This document shows, in pieces, positions 42,580 through 51,976 of a DNA stretch of 64,000 nucleotides (within the stretch, counting starts at the first letter, position 1; each line of letters starts with the position of its first letter). The notes beneath the pieces were generated by a model. The model had not been told where the DNA came from, made no database searches, and was given only the letters and a program-made list of their open reading frames with translations. The position numbers were made by a program, and so were the translations under genes. The stretch spans positions 40,769-104,768 of the forward strand of contig JBQNBC010000005.1 in NCBI GenBank assembly GCA_052170135.1. Reading direction: 5' to 3'. The DNA is from Wolinella sp052170135 (GTDB taxonomy: Bacteria > Campylobacterota > Campylobacteria > Campylobacterales > Helicobacteraceae).

Positions 42580-45500
42580 TCACGATCCCGTGTCTTGTAA
42601 TGCCAACTTTCCACCAAGCAGCAACCTTATCTCAAAAATAGCACCGTCATTTTCATTATAAGCACAAATACCCCCACCCATCTTCTCCTCGATTATGACC
42701 TTTGCAAGCGATAGCCCTATGCCCGTTCCACGCTTGCCCTTAGTTGAGAAAAATGGCTCAAAAATCTTATCTGGTAGTAGATGTGGTGCTATTCCGCCGC
42801 CATTATCACTAATCCTAACAACAACCCAAGAATCCTCTTTTGATATCTCAACCATGATGCGTGCATTGCTTATAACATGTTCACTGAGTGCATCTTTTGC
42901 ATTGTTTAGGATATTTAGCGCAACCTGCTTAAACTCCCCGCTATACCCATATGCACTAACATCCTCCTCGCCTCTTATCTCAAAGTCGATATCAGCTTTT
43001 ATCATCTCGCTAGAGAGGAGATTATGCACTGAGCTAATAGCCTTAAATACGGAGAAGTTCTCCTTGTCTTTAGCTGGTTTAAAAAACGTTCTAAAATCCT
43101 CGATAGTAGTCGCCATGAAATTAACCATATCTAGCATTTTTACACAATCATCAAGCACATGCTTACACTCTAGCGTCTCGCTTTGAGCGTCGATTTCCAT
43201 ATTTTGTAGAAGAATCGAAAGCACATTTAATGGCTGTTTCCACTGATGCGTTATTGCTCCTATCATGCTGCCAAGCTCAGCTTGCTTTGACTGCTGTATC
43301 AAATACGCCTGCTCGCGCTCATGCGCCTGCTCTAGTTCGTGTATTTCGGTTACGTCTCGCCAAATGGTAAAAATACGTTCCTCATCATCTTTGTGCATCG
43401 TGATAAATGTAGCCTCAATTCTCACTTCTTTGCCAGATGCGCTACGATAGATTCTCTCGCCATTGTTATCTGATGGGGTTTTGCAATGCAAATCACAAGA
43501 ATTATCACACCCCTCAAAAATCCCACGCCCTATCATCTGGTCAGGCTCCACACCTAGCATGTGTGCAGCAGCTAGATTACTCTCAAGAATCCTGCCATCA
43601 CAATCCAATATCAAATAGCCCTCTGGGCTATTCTCAAAAATCATTCTAAAGCTACGCTCACTCTCTAGCTGTTTTGCTAACTCATACTCCACCTCGCGCA
43701 CCAGTAGGCTATTGAAGTCACTTAACGATTGCTCGAGCTGCTTGCGCTCTGTGATATCAGTGTGCACACCTATCATACGTGTAGGCTCACCACCTTCTCC
43801 ACGCTCTACAACAATCCCCCGTGTAAGAATCCACACGCACGCACCATCACCATCGATAACGCAGTATTCGTCAACATACTGTCCATCACCACTTTTAATA
43901 TAGTCATAGAGGCTATTTCTCACGCGCTCTCTTGAGGATTCTTCTACGCGAGAAAGTATCACGCTTATGCCTCCGCACAAATCTTTTTCCGAGTAGCCTA
44001 GCATCGTGCACAGATGGTGAGAAAGGAATAACTCATCGCTTGCTATCTTCCAATCCCAAATGCCATCATTTGAGCCTTCAAGCGCAAACTCCCATCTCTG
44101 CTGGCTCTCTCGCAATTTCTCCTCAATGAGATGCACACTAGTAATATCGCGCATATAGCCATACCAGCGTATAATGCGCCCTTCTTGACTTGGTGTGGCA
44201 TTTATCTCGATATATCGTAACTCTCCGCTTGAAGCAACAATGCAGAATCTATTATTTGGCGCGACTAGAGCAAGCGGTCTCTTAAACATCGCCAAAAGCC
44301 TATCAGCATCACTTTTATCAATCCTATCCCATACAAGCGCGCTATTATGTTCCACATCATACGCACTAAACCCTAGAAGCTCTTCGATACCCAAACTAAC
44401 ATATGTAAATTTATCTTTGCCGTCAATATCAATGGTGTATTCAAAGAAAAATCCTTCAAGATTGTTTGCAATTTTCTCTAACCTTTTAGAGAGATTTTGC
44501 TGTATCTCCATGAGGCTCTCAACCCTCACACGCTCGCTAATATCTCTAAAAATAGCAACGACTGTTTTTTCGCGCTCTTCACCCTCTGTTTCTAGCAAGT
44601 AGCTTGACACCTGCACTGCGAATAGCGAACCATCTTTACGCCTAAATTGCTCCCTGCCCTCGTATGATGTGCCGGTTTTTAATGTACCGATTATTGGACA
44701 TTCAGACTCACGTAAGAATCGATTGCCTTGATGAGCGTGAAATAGCTCGTGCGAGCCATTCTCTAGTAGCTCTACTTCGCTATATCCGAGTATTTCACAC
44801 ATTTTATTGTTTGCATAGATGATTTTGCCATTGGAATTTAGTATAAAAAGCCCATCAGTCATTTTTGATGATACGAGCTCCCAACGCCTTTGCTTCCTAT
44901 CTCGCACGCCCCTAGTATACAAAAACCATATAAGCCATATCATTGCCGCCACAATTAAGATTTGCAGTGTATTTGCAAGCTGCTGATAGTAACTATCCAA
45001 CGCAAGCAGACTAGCATCTTCTGATAAGACAATTAACTGCGCGAAAATCTCTCCAGAATACTCGCGCACAGGAATCGCAATGGCAATGGCAAGATCATCA
45101 TCCATCACCTGTCCAACAGCCTCATCTGTAAGCTTTAGCGAGATTGGATTTGATGCTCTCATCTTCTCTATTATGTCAAGATGATAGCTGAGTTTATCTG
45201 GCTCTTCAGAATCCTCTAGCAAAAACCACCCATCGCCAAAAGCCGAAACAAACGACTTTTGTTGCGTGTTTTGAAGCATTCGCTCCATATTCTGACTATC
45301 TTTTAAGACTAGGAAATACTCCTTTTTTTGATGAGCAGAATGCTTTTGCAGTTTTTTTAGTATCGATGGGAATGAAATCCCCAGCTCTACGCCACCGATA
45401 TGCTTTCCGTTATCTATTACAGGGAAAAAGCTCTTATATCCCACAGTAGTTGTGCCTATCACGAAACCATGCTGGGGCACTAGCTCATCATTTGCGCGCA

Positions 45501-45948
45501 CAAAAATATCTATGTGACTCACATTCTCTCCAGCAATCTCTGGGATATGGGCACGATACACTATTCTATTATCAGTAGAGTAGAATGCAATATTGTCTAT
45601 GTCTCGCGTCTTTAGGAGATCGTAAATCGGAGCGATCTCGTTTGAAAGAGCAAGACGCGCGGATAGAGAATCATGCTCGTTCACAGAGAACAAATCAGGG
45701 AATCGACTAAAGAATCGCTTAGGCTCTATAAATGCATGATAATAATCCTCACTCATATGCCGATGAAAGTGCAAAATTCCAGTTAGTGAATCTCGCTGTA
45801 GCTCTATCTCTTTATTTACCAGCGTCCCAAACACCCTTTCTCGCTCACGATTTAGATGTGCTGAAACCAGACATACAAGCAAAGAGCCAAGCACCAACCC
45901 AAGGACAGAAATACGCAAAAGATAGGGAATAGAAGCGATGATTTTCAC
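42580..45948 (-). CDS. sensor histidine kinase with periplasmic sensor and four PAS domains
   Basis: A 1122-residue membrane kinase. It has helix 1 (about 12-30), a large periplasmic Cache-like sensor (about 35-320), and helix 2 (about 328-345). PAS domains follow at about 355-475, 490-610, 615-740 and 765-870; the PAC ends read FRDISE, MRDITS, HTDITE and WRDVTE. The kinase core comes last: phospho-His901 in ITHQWKQPLN, the N box NILNNAKDAL, and G boxes SDNGGGIA and GTGIGLS. The ITHQWKQPL H-box is common in Campylobacterota. No response regulator is adjacent, so it is an orphan in this window. It starts GTG at 45948 without a clear ribosome site. Confidence 0.9.
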   Translation of the reverse strand: MKIIASIPYLLRISVLGLVLGSLLVCLVSAHLNRERERVFGTLVNKEIELQRDSLTGILHFHRHMSEDYYHAFIEPKRFFSRFPDLFSVNEHDSLSARLALSNEIAPIYDLLKTRDIDNIAFYSTDNRIVYRAHIPEIAGENVSHIDIFVRANDELVPQHGFVIGTTTVGYKSFFPVIDNGKHIGGVELGISFPSILKKLQKHSAHQKKEYFLVLKDSQNMERMLQNTQQKSFVSAFGDGWFLLEDSEEPDKLSYHLDIIEKMRASNPISLKLTDEAVGQVMDDDLAIAIAIPVREYSGEIFAQLIVLSEDASLLALDSYYQQLANTLQILIVAAMIWLIWFLYTRGVRDRKQRRWELVSSKMTDGLFILNSNGKIIYANNKMCEILGYSEVELLENGSHELFHAHQGNRFLRESECPIIGTLKTGTSYEGREQFRRKDGSLFAVQVSSYLLETEGEEREKTVVAIFRDISERVRVESLMEIQQNLSKRLEKIANNLEGFFFEYTIDIDGKDKFTYVSLGIEELLGFSAYDVEHNSALVWDRIDKSDADRLLAMFKRPLALVAPNNRFCIVASSGELRYIEINATPSQEGRIIRWYGYMRDITSVHLIEEKLRESQQRWEFALEGSNDGIWDWKIASDELFLSHHLCTMLGYSEKDLCGGISVILSRVEESSRERVRNSLYDYIKSGDGQYVDEYCVIDGDGACVWILTRGIVVERGEGGEPTRMIGVHTDITERKQLEQSLSDFNSLLVREVEYELAKQLESERSFRMIFENSPEGYLILDCDGRILESNLAAAHMLGVEPDQMIGRGIFEGCDNSCDLHCKTPSDNNGERIYRSASGKEVRIEATFITMHKDDEERIFTIWRDVTEIHELEQAHEREQAYLIQQSKQAELGSMIGAITHQWKQPLNVLSILLQNMEIDAQSETLECKHVLDDCVKMLDMVNFMATTIEDFRTFFKPAKDKENFSVFKAISSVHNLLSSEMIKADIDFEIRGEEDVSAYGYSGEFKQVALNILNNAKDALSEHVISNARIMVEISKEDSWVVVRISDNGGGIAPHLLPDKIFEPFFSTKGKRGTGIGLSLAKVIIEEKMGGGICAYNENDGAIFEIRLLLGGKLALQDTGS

Positions 45949-46055
45949 TTTATTAATCCAATATATATTTTTGTCTAATCTTCCAAAGAGCTAGGATTCT
46001 ATCGACTTTTGGCTGTGTTATGCTAAAAATAGGCATTTTTTACAAAGGAATCCAC

Positions 46056-46763
46056 ATGAAATCACTCACAATACTAGCCCTGCCGCTCGCACTTTTTGCA
46101 AGCGAACTATCAATATCACGCCCAATCAAAGCCTCAATACAAATCACACCAAGTCAAATCATAGCCGAGTCTGGCATAATCGCTAGTGAGCTTTTACGCA
46201 ATAAAGGTGCAATTACAACAAAAGAGAAATCGCAAATAATAAGCGACACAAATAAAATCCTTGATCGCGTAAAGAGCGAGTCCTTTTGCAAGGGCGGTAG
46301 CTACACGCTAGAGCCTATATACAATCACGAAGAATCTAAGCTAAAACTACTTGGTTACAATCTGTTTTCTATGTTTTCATGCTCACTTAAAACCGATGAA
46401 CTTCCACGCTTTAACGCACTAGTTAATGACATGCAGATTCTTGCTGATAATAGTCAATATCTAGAGCTGCAACTCCCAATAATACGCACTACCATCAAAG
46501 ATGATGAGAGCGAAAAAGCAATGGAGAAAGCGCAAGAAGAGCTACTGAAAAAAGCGTTAAAAGAGGCGGAAAAATACTCACAAATAACACAAAAAAGCTG
46601 CTCTTTGCAAACAATGATATTCCTTGATAGTATAAATCACATCGGTACAAACATGCTAAAAAATGCCACATTCACAAGCATGGAAAGCCAAATGCCCGGA
46701 GCACCAGTAGCAAAAGAGGAGACAATCACAATAGAGGGAACAGCAGAATTTATCTGTAAATAA
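46056..46763 (+). CDS. secreted SIMPL-domain (DUF541) protein
   Basis: A 235-residue exported protein with signal peptide MKSLTILALPLALFA^SE. The mature part has two alternating alpha/beta halves and an ending ETITIEGTAEFICK like the last strand of SIMPL domains. It contains cysteines that could form disulphides. Function is unknown in this family. AAAGGA six bases before the ATG at 46056 sets the start; an upstream in-frame ATG is discounted. It is divergent from the PAS kinase at 45948. Confidence 0.6.
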   Translation: MKSLTILALPLALFASELSISRPIKASIQITPSQIIAESGIIASELLRNKGAITTKEKSQIISDTNKILDRVKSESFCKGGSYTLEPIYNHEESKLKLLGYNLFSMFSCSLKTDELPRFNALVNDMQILADNSQYLELQLPIIRTTIKDDESEKAMEKAQEELLKKALKEAEKYSQITQKSCSLQTMIFLDSINHIGTNMLKNATFTSMESQMPGAPVAKEETITIEGTAEFICK

Positions 46764-46789
46764 AAATCAAAGCATATTAAGAGAAATCC

Positions 46790-47668
46790 TTACTGCTTAC
46801 ATTTTTTTGCGCTAATCACGCCAGAAGCGATCACCAAAAAAAGCCCCAAAGCATAGCTAAAATGTAGTGGCTCATTTAAAAACAGTACAAGCCAAAGCGC
46901 AGAGAATGGCGGGATTAGAAATATTAAGGTGGCAATTCTTGAGGCATTTCCCAGTCTAAGTGCCTCTATCCAAAAAATATATGAGACACCATTTAAAAAA
47001 ATCCCATTTATAGCGATGTATAGCCACTCGATTCCGCTTGGGAGAATCCACTCTGAAAATGCCTCAACAGCCACACTAGAGTAGAGAATTGCGCACGCAA
47101 AATAGATGCCAACTGCATGAACTGCACTAGCTTTTAAACGCTTGCTTAGCACTGAAAATAGCGCAAATGCAAATGCCCCAAGCATGACAGAAACAAGCGC
47201 ATTAACACTCACTAAAGAGAATACGCCAAACTCACCCTTATTAATCACAATCCAAACACCCAAGAATCCAAGCGCAAGCGACACGCCATGTCGCCTCGAT
47301 AGTCTCTCAGGCAGAAATAATGGTGCTAAAAGCACGATGAAAATCGGCCATGAATACTGAAAGACAAGCACGCTAACACCATCTTTCGCAGCCCTATATC
47401 CAAAGTAAAGTAGCCAATTATAAAGAGTATCAAGCAGCCCAAGAAATGCCAAAAAAAGCAATGTACGTAGCGAATAGCTAAAAATCCCTCGCACTTCTCC
47501 TCTAAAAATCGCGACAACAACAAGTGAAACAAACGAAAAAATACTGGAATAAAGTAGATATTGATGATGGTCAAGAGAGGTTTGCGCCAACTTTGCAAAT
47601 AGCGGTATCATCGACCACAAAATAATACAAAGTGCGAGATATAGCGCGCCTTTTCGCGCATTACTCAC
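46790..47668 (-). CDS. EamA-family (DMT superfamily) transporter
   Basis: A 292-residue protein with ten predicted helices in two EamA repeats. LILWSMIPLFAKLAQ is in the first and AINGIFLNGVSYIFWIEALRLG in the second. DMT proteins usually export amino acids, nucleosides or drugs. I chose the GTG at 47668, six bases after GGGG; the frame is open to a TTG at 47680. Substrate is unknown. Confidence 0.88.
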   Translation of the reverse strand: MSNARKGALYLALCIILWSMIPLFAKLAQTSLDHHQYLLYSSIFSFVSLVVVAIFRGEVRGIFSYSLRTLLFLAFLGLLDTLYNWLLYFGYRAAKDGVSVLVFQYSWPIFIVLLAPLFLPERLSRRHGVSLALGFLGVWIVINKGEFGVFSLVSVNALVSVMLGAFAFALFSVLSKRLKASAVHAVGIYFACAILYSSVAVEAFSEWILPSGIEWLYIAINGIFLNGVSYIFWIEALRLGNASRIATLIFLIPPFSALWLVLFLNEPLHFSYALGLFLVIASGVISAKKCKQ

Positions 47669-47779
47669 GACAAACCCCAAAAATCAAAATCGTCACAACA
47701 AATACTTAGCTGCAAAAATCACACCAATCAAAGACAATGATAAAATCTAGTAGAATAACAAAAGTGCGATTCTTAGCCA

Positions 47780-48505
47780 TTAACTTTTTTCTGCCTTTGT
47801 TGCAATGAAAGTGGCGAAATTCACCCAACGAAAAATCGTCTCTACATGCGAGAATCCAGCCTCTTTTAACATCTCCTCATTCTCTCGTGCACTATATGGG
47901 ACAAGGACATTTTCGAGTGCCTCACGCTTTTTAATAATTTCTACTTCGCTATATCCTTGTGCGCGCTTATACTCATAATATCGCTCTATCATCTGGCGAT
48001 CAAGTCGTCGCTCTTCGCTAATAACTTTTTCACTTAAAATCAAGATTCCACCGCTCTTAAGTGCATCAAACAGCCTCCTAAGTAGTGCAATTCTATTCAT
48101 CGGGCGAATAAACTGAATTGTGTAGTGGCACATAATCACATCACATTTTTGATACTCAAATCCAAGTATATCGCCCTCGATAAACTCAACCTTCGAGCCA
48201 TAGCCATTCGCCTTATTTTGTGCGCGCTCTATCATTGCCTTTGAGCTATCAATCCCGATAAGCTTAAGCCCAGCATTACAATGCCTGCGTTCAATCTCAA
48301 GCAAAAGCGTGCCAGTAGAGCAACCTAAATCATAAATCACACCACCAGCCTCAGCTGTATTAAGAATCGCAAAATCTGCAGAAAGCCCAAGCGCAGTAGC
48401 ATAGCATGGGATAGAGCGCAAGAGCATATCATCAAACACGCCCGCAACGCGCTCATCAAATTCAAACTGCTTCACAAGCTTTTCATTAAACAACTCATCT
48501 CTCAT
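47780..48505 (-). CDS. cmoA: carboxy-S-adenosyl-L-methionine synthase
   Basis: A 241-residue class I methyltransferase fold protein of the CmoA family. It makes carboxy-SAM from SAM and prephenate for the cmo5U34 modification of tRNA. Signatures are FDERVAGVFDDMLLRSIPCY, VIYDLGCSTGTLLLE (SAM motif I), MCHYTIQFI, and EKV near 160. CmoB is not in the window. Confidence 0.94.
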   Translation of the reverse strand: MRDELFNEKLVKQFEFDERVAGVFDDMLLRSIPCYATALGLSADFAILNTAEAGGVIYDLGCSTGTLLLEIERRHCNAGLKLIGIDSSKAMIERAQNKANGYGSKVEFIEGDILGFEYQKCDVIMCHYTIQFIRPMNRIALLRRLFDALKSGGILILSEKVISEERRLDRQMIERYYEYKRAQGYSEVEIIKKREALENVLVPYSARENEEMLKEAGFSHVETIFRWVNFATFIATKAEKS

Positions 48506-48740
48506 AAAGCCCCCATCTTGTTATTTTAAATACACAAAATCCACACTAAGCACATTTTCCATGCTCAAAGCTGTAAAGAATTAAGAATCGTAAAAATTTA
48601 AAAATATACAAAAGCCATAACTCTATATTCTCAAATACACAACCAAGAATCTAGCTCACAAAAGATTTGTAACAAATGCGAAAACAAGCAAAGCTATGCC
48701 AGCTAAAAGAAAAATTTGTTCAATTTTCTCAGGCTTGTTT

Positions 48741-49196
48741 CTAGTAATTTTTCAGTGCACTTCTAACTTCACGTTCTTGAATTTTTCGCTTTAATACCTC
48801 GCGCTTATCGTGCAGATTCTTTCCTTTTGCTAGCGCAATTTCAGCTTTTGCACGATTACGCTCATTAAAATATATCGACAGCGAAACAATTGTAAGCCCA
48901 TCTGTTGAGGTCTTGCCTACTAGCTTATCAATCTGCGATCTGTGCAAAAGTAGTTTACGCGCACGTCGCTCATCTGGCTTATAATGCGGATTTGCAGTCT
49001 CAAGATACGATATATGTGCATTTAGCAAAAATGCTTCGCCCTTGATAATCTTTACAAAGCTATCTTTTAGATTTACCCGACCAGCGCGGATAGCCTTCAC
49101 CTCGCTACCAATAAGGACAATCCCAGCCTCAAGACGCTCTAAAATATGGAAATCAAAGAGTGCTTTTTTGTTGTTAGCCACAACGAATCTAGCCAT
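48741..49196 (-). CDS. smpB: SsrA-binding protein SmpB
   Basis: A 151-residue SmpB that delivers tmRNA to stalled ribosomes. Signatures are LEAGIVLIGSEVKAIRAGRVNLKDSF, HYKPDERRARKLLLH and LAKGKNLHDKRE. It overlaps ispE by eight bases. The tmRNA gene itself is not seen in the window. Confidence 0.97.
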   Translation of the reverse strand: MARFVVANNKKALFDFHILERLEAGIVLIGSEVKAIRAGRVNLKDSFVKIIKGEAFLLNAHISYLETANPHYKPDERRARKLLLHRSQIDKLVGKTSTDGLTIVSLSIYFNERNRAKAEIALAKGKNLHDKREVLKRKIQEREVRSALKNY

Positions 49197-50232
49197 GCAC
49201 TACCTCCGCTAAACGAAAAAATGTACTACCGCTACCACTAAAAAACCACCCATTGCGCGCGAATTCAACAAGCTCAGAATAAGCTAAAAGCGCGGCAGGA
49301 TACAGGTCATTTAGCGCGACAGCACTCATATTTTGGATTTTTTGTACCTCAAGCTTCTCTAGGTCATCAAAATAGACACGCGCAGACTCTCCGATAAATC
49401 CCACATTAACACATGAAGAATTTGCAAACCGACTTATTGCATCAAGCTCCGACTCACACAAAGAATCCGAAGCTTTCTTAAGCCCAACTTCCTTGTTTGT
49501 AAAACCTCGCCCCAATAAATTGCTCGCTACAGCACATGCAGAATCAAATCCATGCGCATCAAAATGCAACAAGTCATTCTCACGCGACAAAGAGTCAAAA
49601 ACTATCCGCGCGCCATCGCACTCAAGTAGCCGCTCTGCTTCATCTGATTGCTTTTTAAAATCCAAACCGGGAAGAATCTGCGATCTAAAAGTGCGATAAA
49701 CAGTAGCTGTATCAATATGAAGCGGCGGTGTAAAAAGCTCCACTTTACTGGGAAACTCGCAAAACTCATCAACTATCTCGCCAATTCCCCGCACATTCGC
49801 ACTTTTGTAGCCATATACAAAGAATGGCACATCCGCACCTACCTTTGCACCTATATTAGCTAACTCCTCAGTCGCTAATACAAGCCCAAGACGCTCGCAC
49901 GCCATAAGCAAAAATGTCGCTGCATTACTACTGCCACCACCAAGCCCAGCCCCCTCTGGGATGTGCTTAATAATCCTGACCCCAAGTCGCTCAAGCTCAC
50001 GCGATTGTCTATCGTTTAGATATGGCATAAGTGCCTCTTTAGCACGATAAACACTATTTTTTTTAAACTCACACGAAACAGTAGAATCAATGAAGAATCC
50101 ATCACATCCATCAATCCAAAATAGCTCATCAAAAAGAGAATCGATGCGCCAAAATCGTGATGCTAGCTCATGATAATCGCCACGTACACCAGTAATTTTT
50201 AAAAAGAGATTTATCTTTGCTGGAGAGTTCAT
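49189..50232 (-). CDS. ispE: 4-diphosphocytidyl-2-C-methyl-D-erythritol kinase, long form
   Basis: A GHMP kinase of the non-mevalonate isoprenoid pathway. SPAKINLFLKITGVRGDYHEL gives the N-terminal signature, HIPEGAGLGGGSSNAA the ATP loop near 90-105, and ENDL...NDLYPAAL...SGSGSTFF the C-terminal part. At 347 residues it is well above the usual 260-300. The extra residues (about 235-305, rich in Ser, Asp and Cys) lie between ENDLL and NDLYPAAL and look like an insertion in the C-terminal domain. It is part of the truB-csrA-ispE-smpB run. Confidence 0.93.
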   Translation of the reverse strand: MNSPAKINLFLKITGVRGDYHELASRFWRIDSLFDELFWIDGCDGFFIDSTVSCEFKKNSVYRAKEALMPYLNDRQSRELERLGVRIIKHIPEGAGLGGGSSNAATFLLMACERLGLVLATEELANIGAKVGADVPFFVYGYKSANVRGIGEIVDEFCEFPSKVELFTPPLHIDTATVYRTFRSQILPGLDFKKQSDEAERLLECDGARIVFDSLSRENDLLHFDAHGFDSACAVASNLLGRGFTNKEVGLKKASDSLCESELDAISRFANSSCVNVGFIGESARVYFDDLEKLEVQKIQNMSAVALNDLYPAALLAYSELVEFARNGWFFSGSGSTFFRLAEVVHG

Positions 50233-50234
50233 AG

Positions 50235-50465
50235 CTACTTTTTTAGCTTAAAGCCTAGCGATGAGAGCGCAATATCATCGGCATCAGTAGATGCCTTTAT
50301 ATTTTCATCGGCGATGGCTTTTTTCAGCTCTTCGCGAAGAATTAGCATGTGCGGTGGTGCTTCAAATCCGAGCTTTACGCTACCTTTGTCGATAGCGACC
50401 ACCTTAATGACGATTTCATCGCCAATCACAATGCTCTCTTCCTCTTTTCGCGATAAAATCAACAT
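50235..50465 (-). CDS. csrA: carbon storage regulator CsrA
   Basis: A 76-residue RNA-binding dimer. MLILSRKEEESIVIGDEIVIKVV and VKLGFEAP are the CsrA signatures, with the RNA-contacting Arg in ILREEL. A C-terminal tail of about 15 residues exceeds the enterobacterial form, as in other Campylobacterota. It controls translation of flagellar and virulence genes in relatives. It overlaps truB by seven bases and ends two bases before ispE. Confidence 0.97.
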   Translation of the reverse strand: MLILSRKEEESIVIGDEIVIKVVAIDKGSVKLGFEAPPHMLILREELKKAIADENIKASTDADDIALSSLGFKLKK

Positions 50466-51286
50466 CTTTCCATCCTGTTTAGCAGGTAGCTCACGCGCCC
50501 TTCATTTACGTCAATTATAGAAAAAAATTCCTCAAATTCCACTGTATATATCCCGTTCTTTGGATTCCCAACTTGTTCACTAGATAATTTACGTCCTAGC
50601 GCAAAATCATTATACAAATGCATTAATTCAAGTCGTTTATATGGCAATAAAACAAGTGGATCTAGCGACTTAAAATCCTCAAAAATAAGTCCACCCTCAC
50701 TAACTCTCTCTAGGCTTGATAGCGCACCTTTTACGCCTAGATTCTTGGCTATCATCTCCCCCAGACTTCTTACATACGCACCTTTGCTTACTGTTGCCTC
50801 AAATGCAATAAATGGGTGATTGTAGTCGATAAGACGTATAGAATCTACACGCATTTTACTCTCTTGTAGCTCTACATTTTCACCACTTCTAGCTAGCTCA
50901 TATGCGCGCTTGCCATTGATTTTTTTTGCACAATATTTCGGTGGGATATAGGCTATCTCACCGTGCAATTCCTCCATGATTCTAAGAATCGATTCTTCAC
51001 TAACACATTCCACCTGCTCCACTCTTTCTACATTTTCAATGTCAAGAGAATCGCTATGCAACCCTAACCAAAGAGTTGCACGATAAACTTTTGGCTCGAT
51101 TTTTATATGGTCAAAAAGGCGCGTATAACTACCACAAGCGACTAAAAGCACACCACTAGCAAATGGATCTAGCGTGCCACTATATCCAGCCTTTTTCACA
51201 CCAAGGCGACGTTTTAGTCGTTGGAGATAGTTGTTTGAACTGATAAACATTGGCTTTTTGGCGACAAAAATTCTATTCTCTGACAT
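50459..51286 (-). CDS. truB: tRNA pseudouridine-55 synthase
   Basis: A 275-residue TruB that makes pseudouridine 55 in the T loop of tRNAs. The catalytic Asp is in GYSGTLDPFASGVLLV (about 40). YIPPKYCAKKINGKRAYE and VSKGAYVRSLGEMIA are further family motifs. It is the first gene of a truB-csrA-ispE-smpB transcript. Confidence 0.96.
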   Translation of the reverse strand: MSENRIFVAKKPMFISSNNYLQRLKRRLGVKKAGYSGTLDPFASGVLLVACGSYTRLFDHIKIEPKVYRATLWLGLHSDSLDIENVERVEQVECVSEESILRIMEELHGEIAYIPPKYCAKKINGKRAYELARSGENVELQESKMRVDSIRLIDYNHPFIAFEATVSKGAYVRSLGEMIAKNLGVKGALSSLERVSEGGLIFEDFKSLDPLVLLPYKRLELMHLYNDFALGRKLSSEQVGNPKNGIYTVEFEEFFSIIDVNEGRVSYLLNRMERC

Positions 51287-51423
51287 TAAATTCCTAAAAA
51301 TAGTTTATAAACTCACGAAAAACCAGAAGCTTAAACATACTGCAACACAGACAAGAATCACGCCAATAGTCATGCATCCTCAAGCCATCTATGCCAAAAT
51401 CCAAATTCCTCATCCTGTAAAAA

Positions 51424-51966
51424 TTATGCCCGTATATGCCCCATGAACTCATCTCGTGTACGAGAATCACGCTTAAATAGCCCACGCACTGCGCTTGTTA
51501 GCATAATACTCTGCTGCTTCTCCACACCACGCATCACCATACACATATGCTTTGCCTCAGCGACAACCATCACGCCCTTTGGCTGAAGCACCTCCATAAG
51601 TGTATCAGCGATTTGCGCGGTCATCTTCTCCTGTATCTGGAGACGTCTTGCATAAACTTCCACAAGCCTTGCTAGCTTGCTGATTCCAACGACACGCTCA
51701 TTCGGGATATATCCGATACTAATTTTCCCAAAAAATGGCAACATATGATGTTCACACATTGAATAAAATTCGATATTTTTCAGCACGACCATCTCATCGC
51801 ACGCACCATCACTAAAGACAGTCCCAAGAATCTCGCATGGATCTTGTGTATAGCCACTATATAGCTTTCCCCATGACTTTACCACACGCTCTGGAGTGTC
51901 TATCAAGCCTTCACGATTCCTATCCTCGCCTATATAGTCAAAGATCTCACGGATTCTCTCTTCCAT
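51424..51966 (-). CDS. folE: GTP cyclohydrolase I
   Basis: A 180-residue FolE that opens folate synthesis. Zinc ligands are in SMCEHHMLPF and KHMCMVMRGV. The ATG at 51966 gives the same length as the H. pylori enzyme; a TTG at 51987 is the other candidate. Its N-terminus overlaps the htpX 3' end if the TTG is used. Confidence 0.95.
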   Translation of the reverse strand: MEERIREIFDYIGEDRNREGLIDTPERVVKSWGKLYSGYTQDPCEILGTVFSDGACDEMVVLKNIEFYSMCEHHMLPFFGKISIGYIPNERVVGISKLARLVEVYARRLQIQEKMTAQIADTLMEVLQPKGVMVVAEAKHMCMVMRGVEKQQSIMLTSAVRGLFKRDSRTRDEFMGHIRA

Positions 51967-51976
51967 TTTTAACCTA

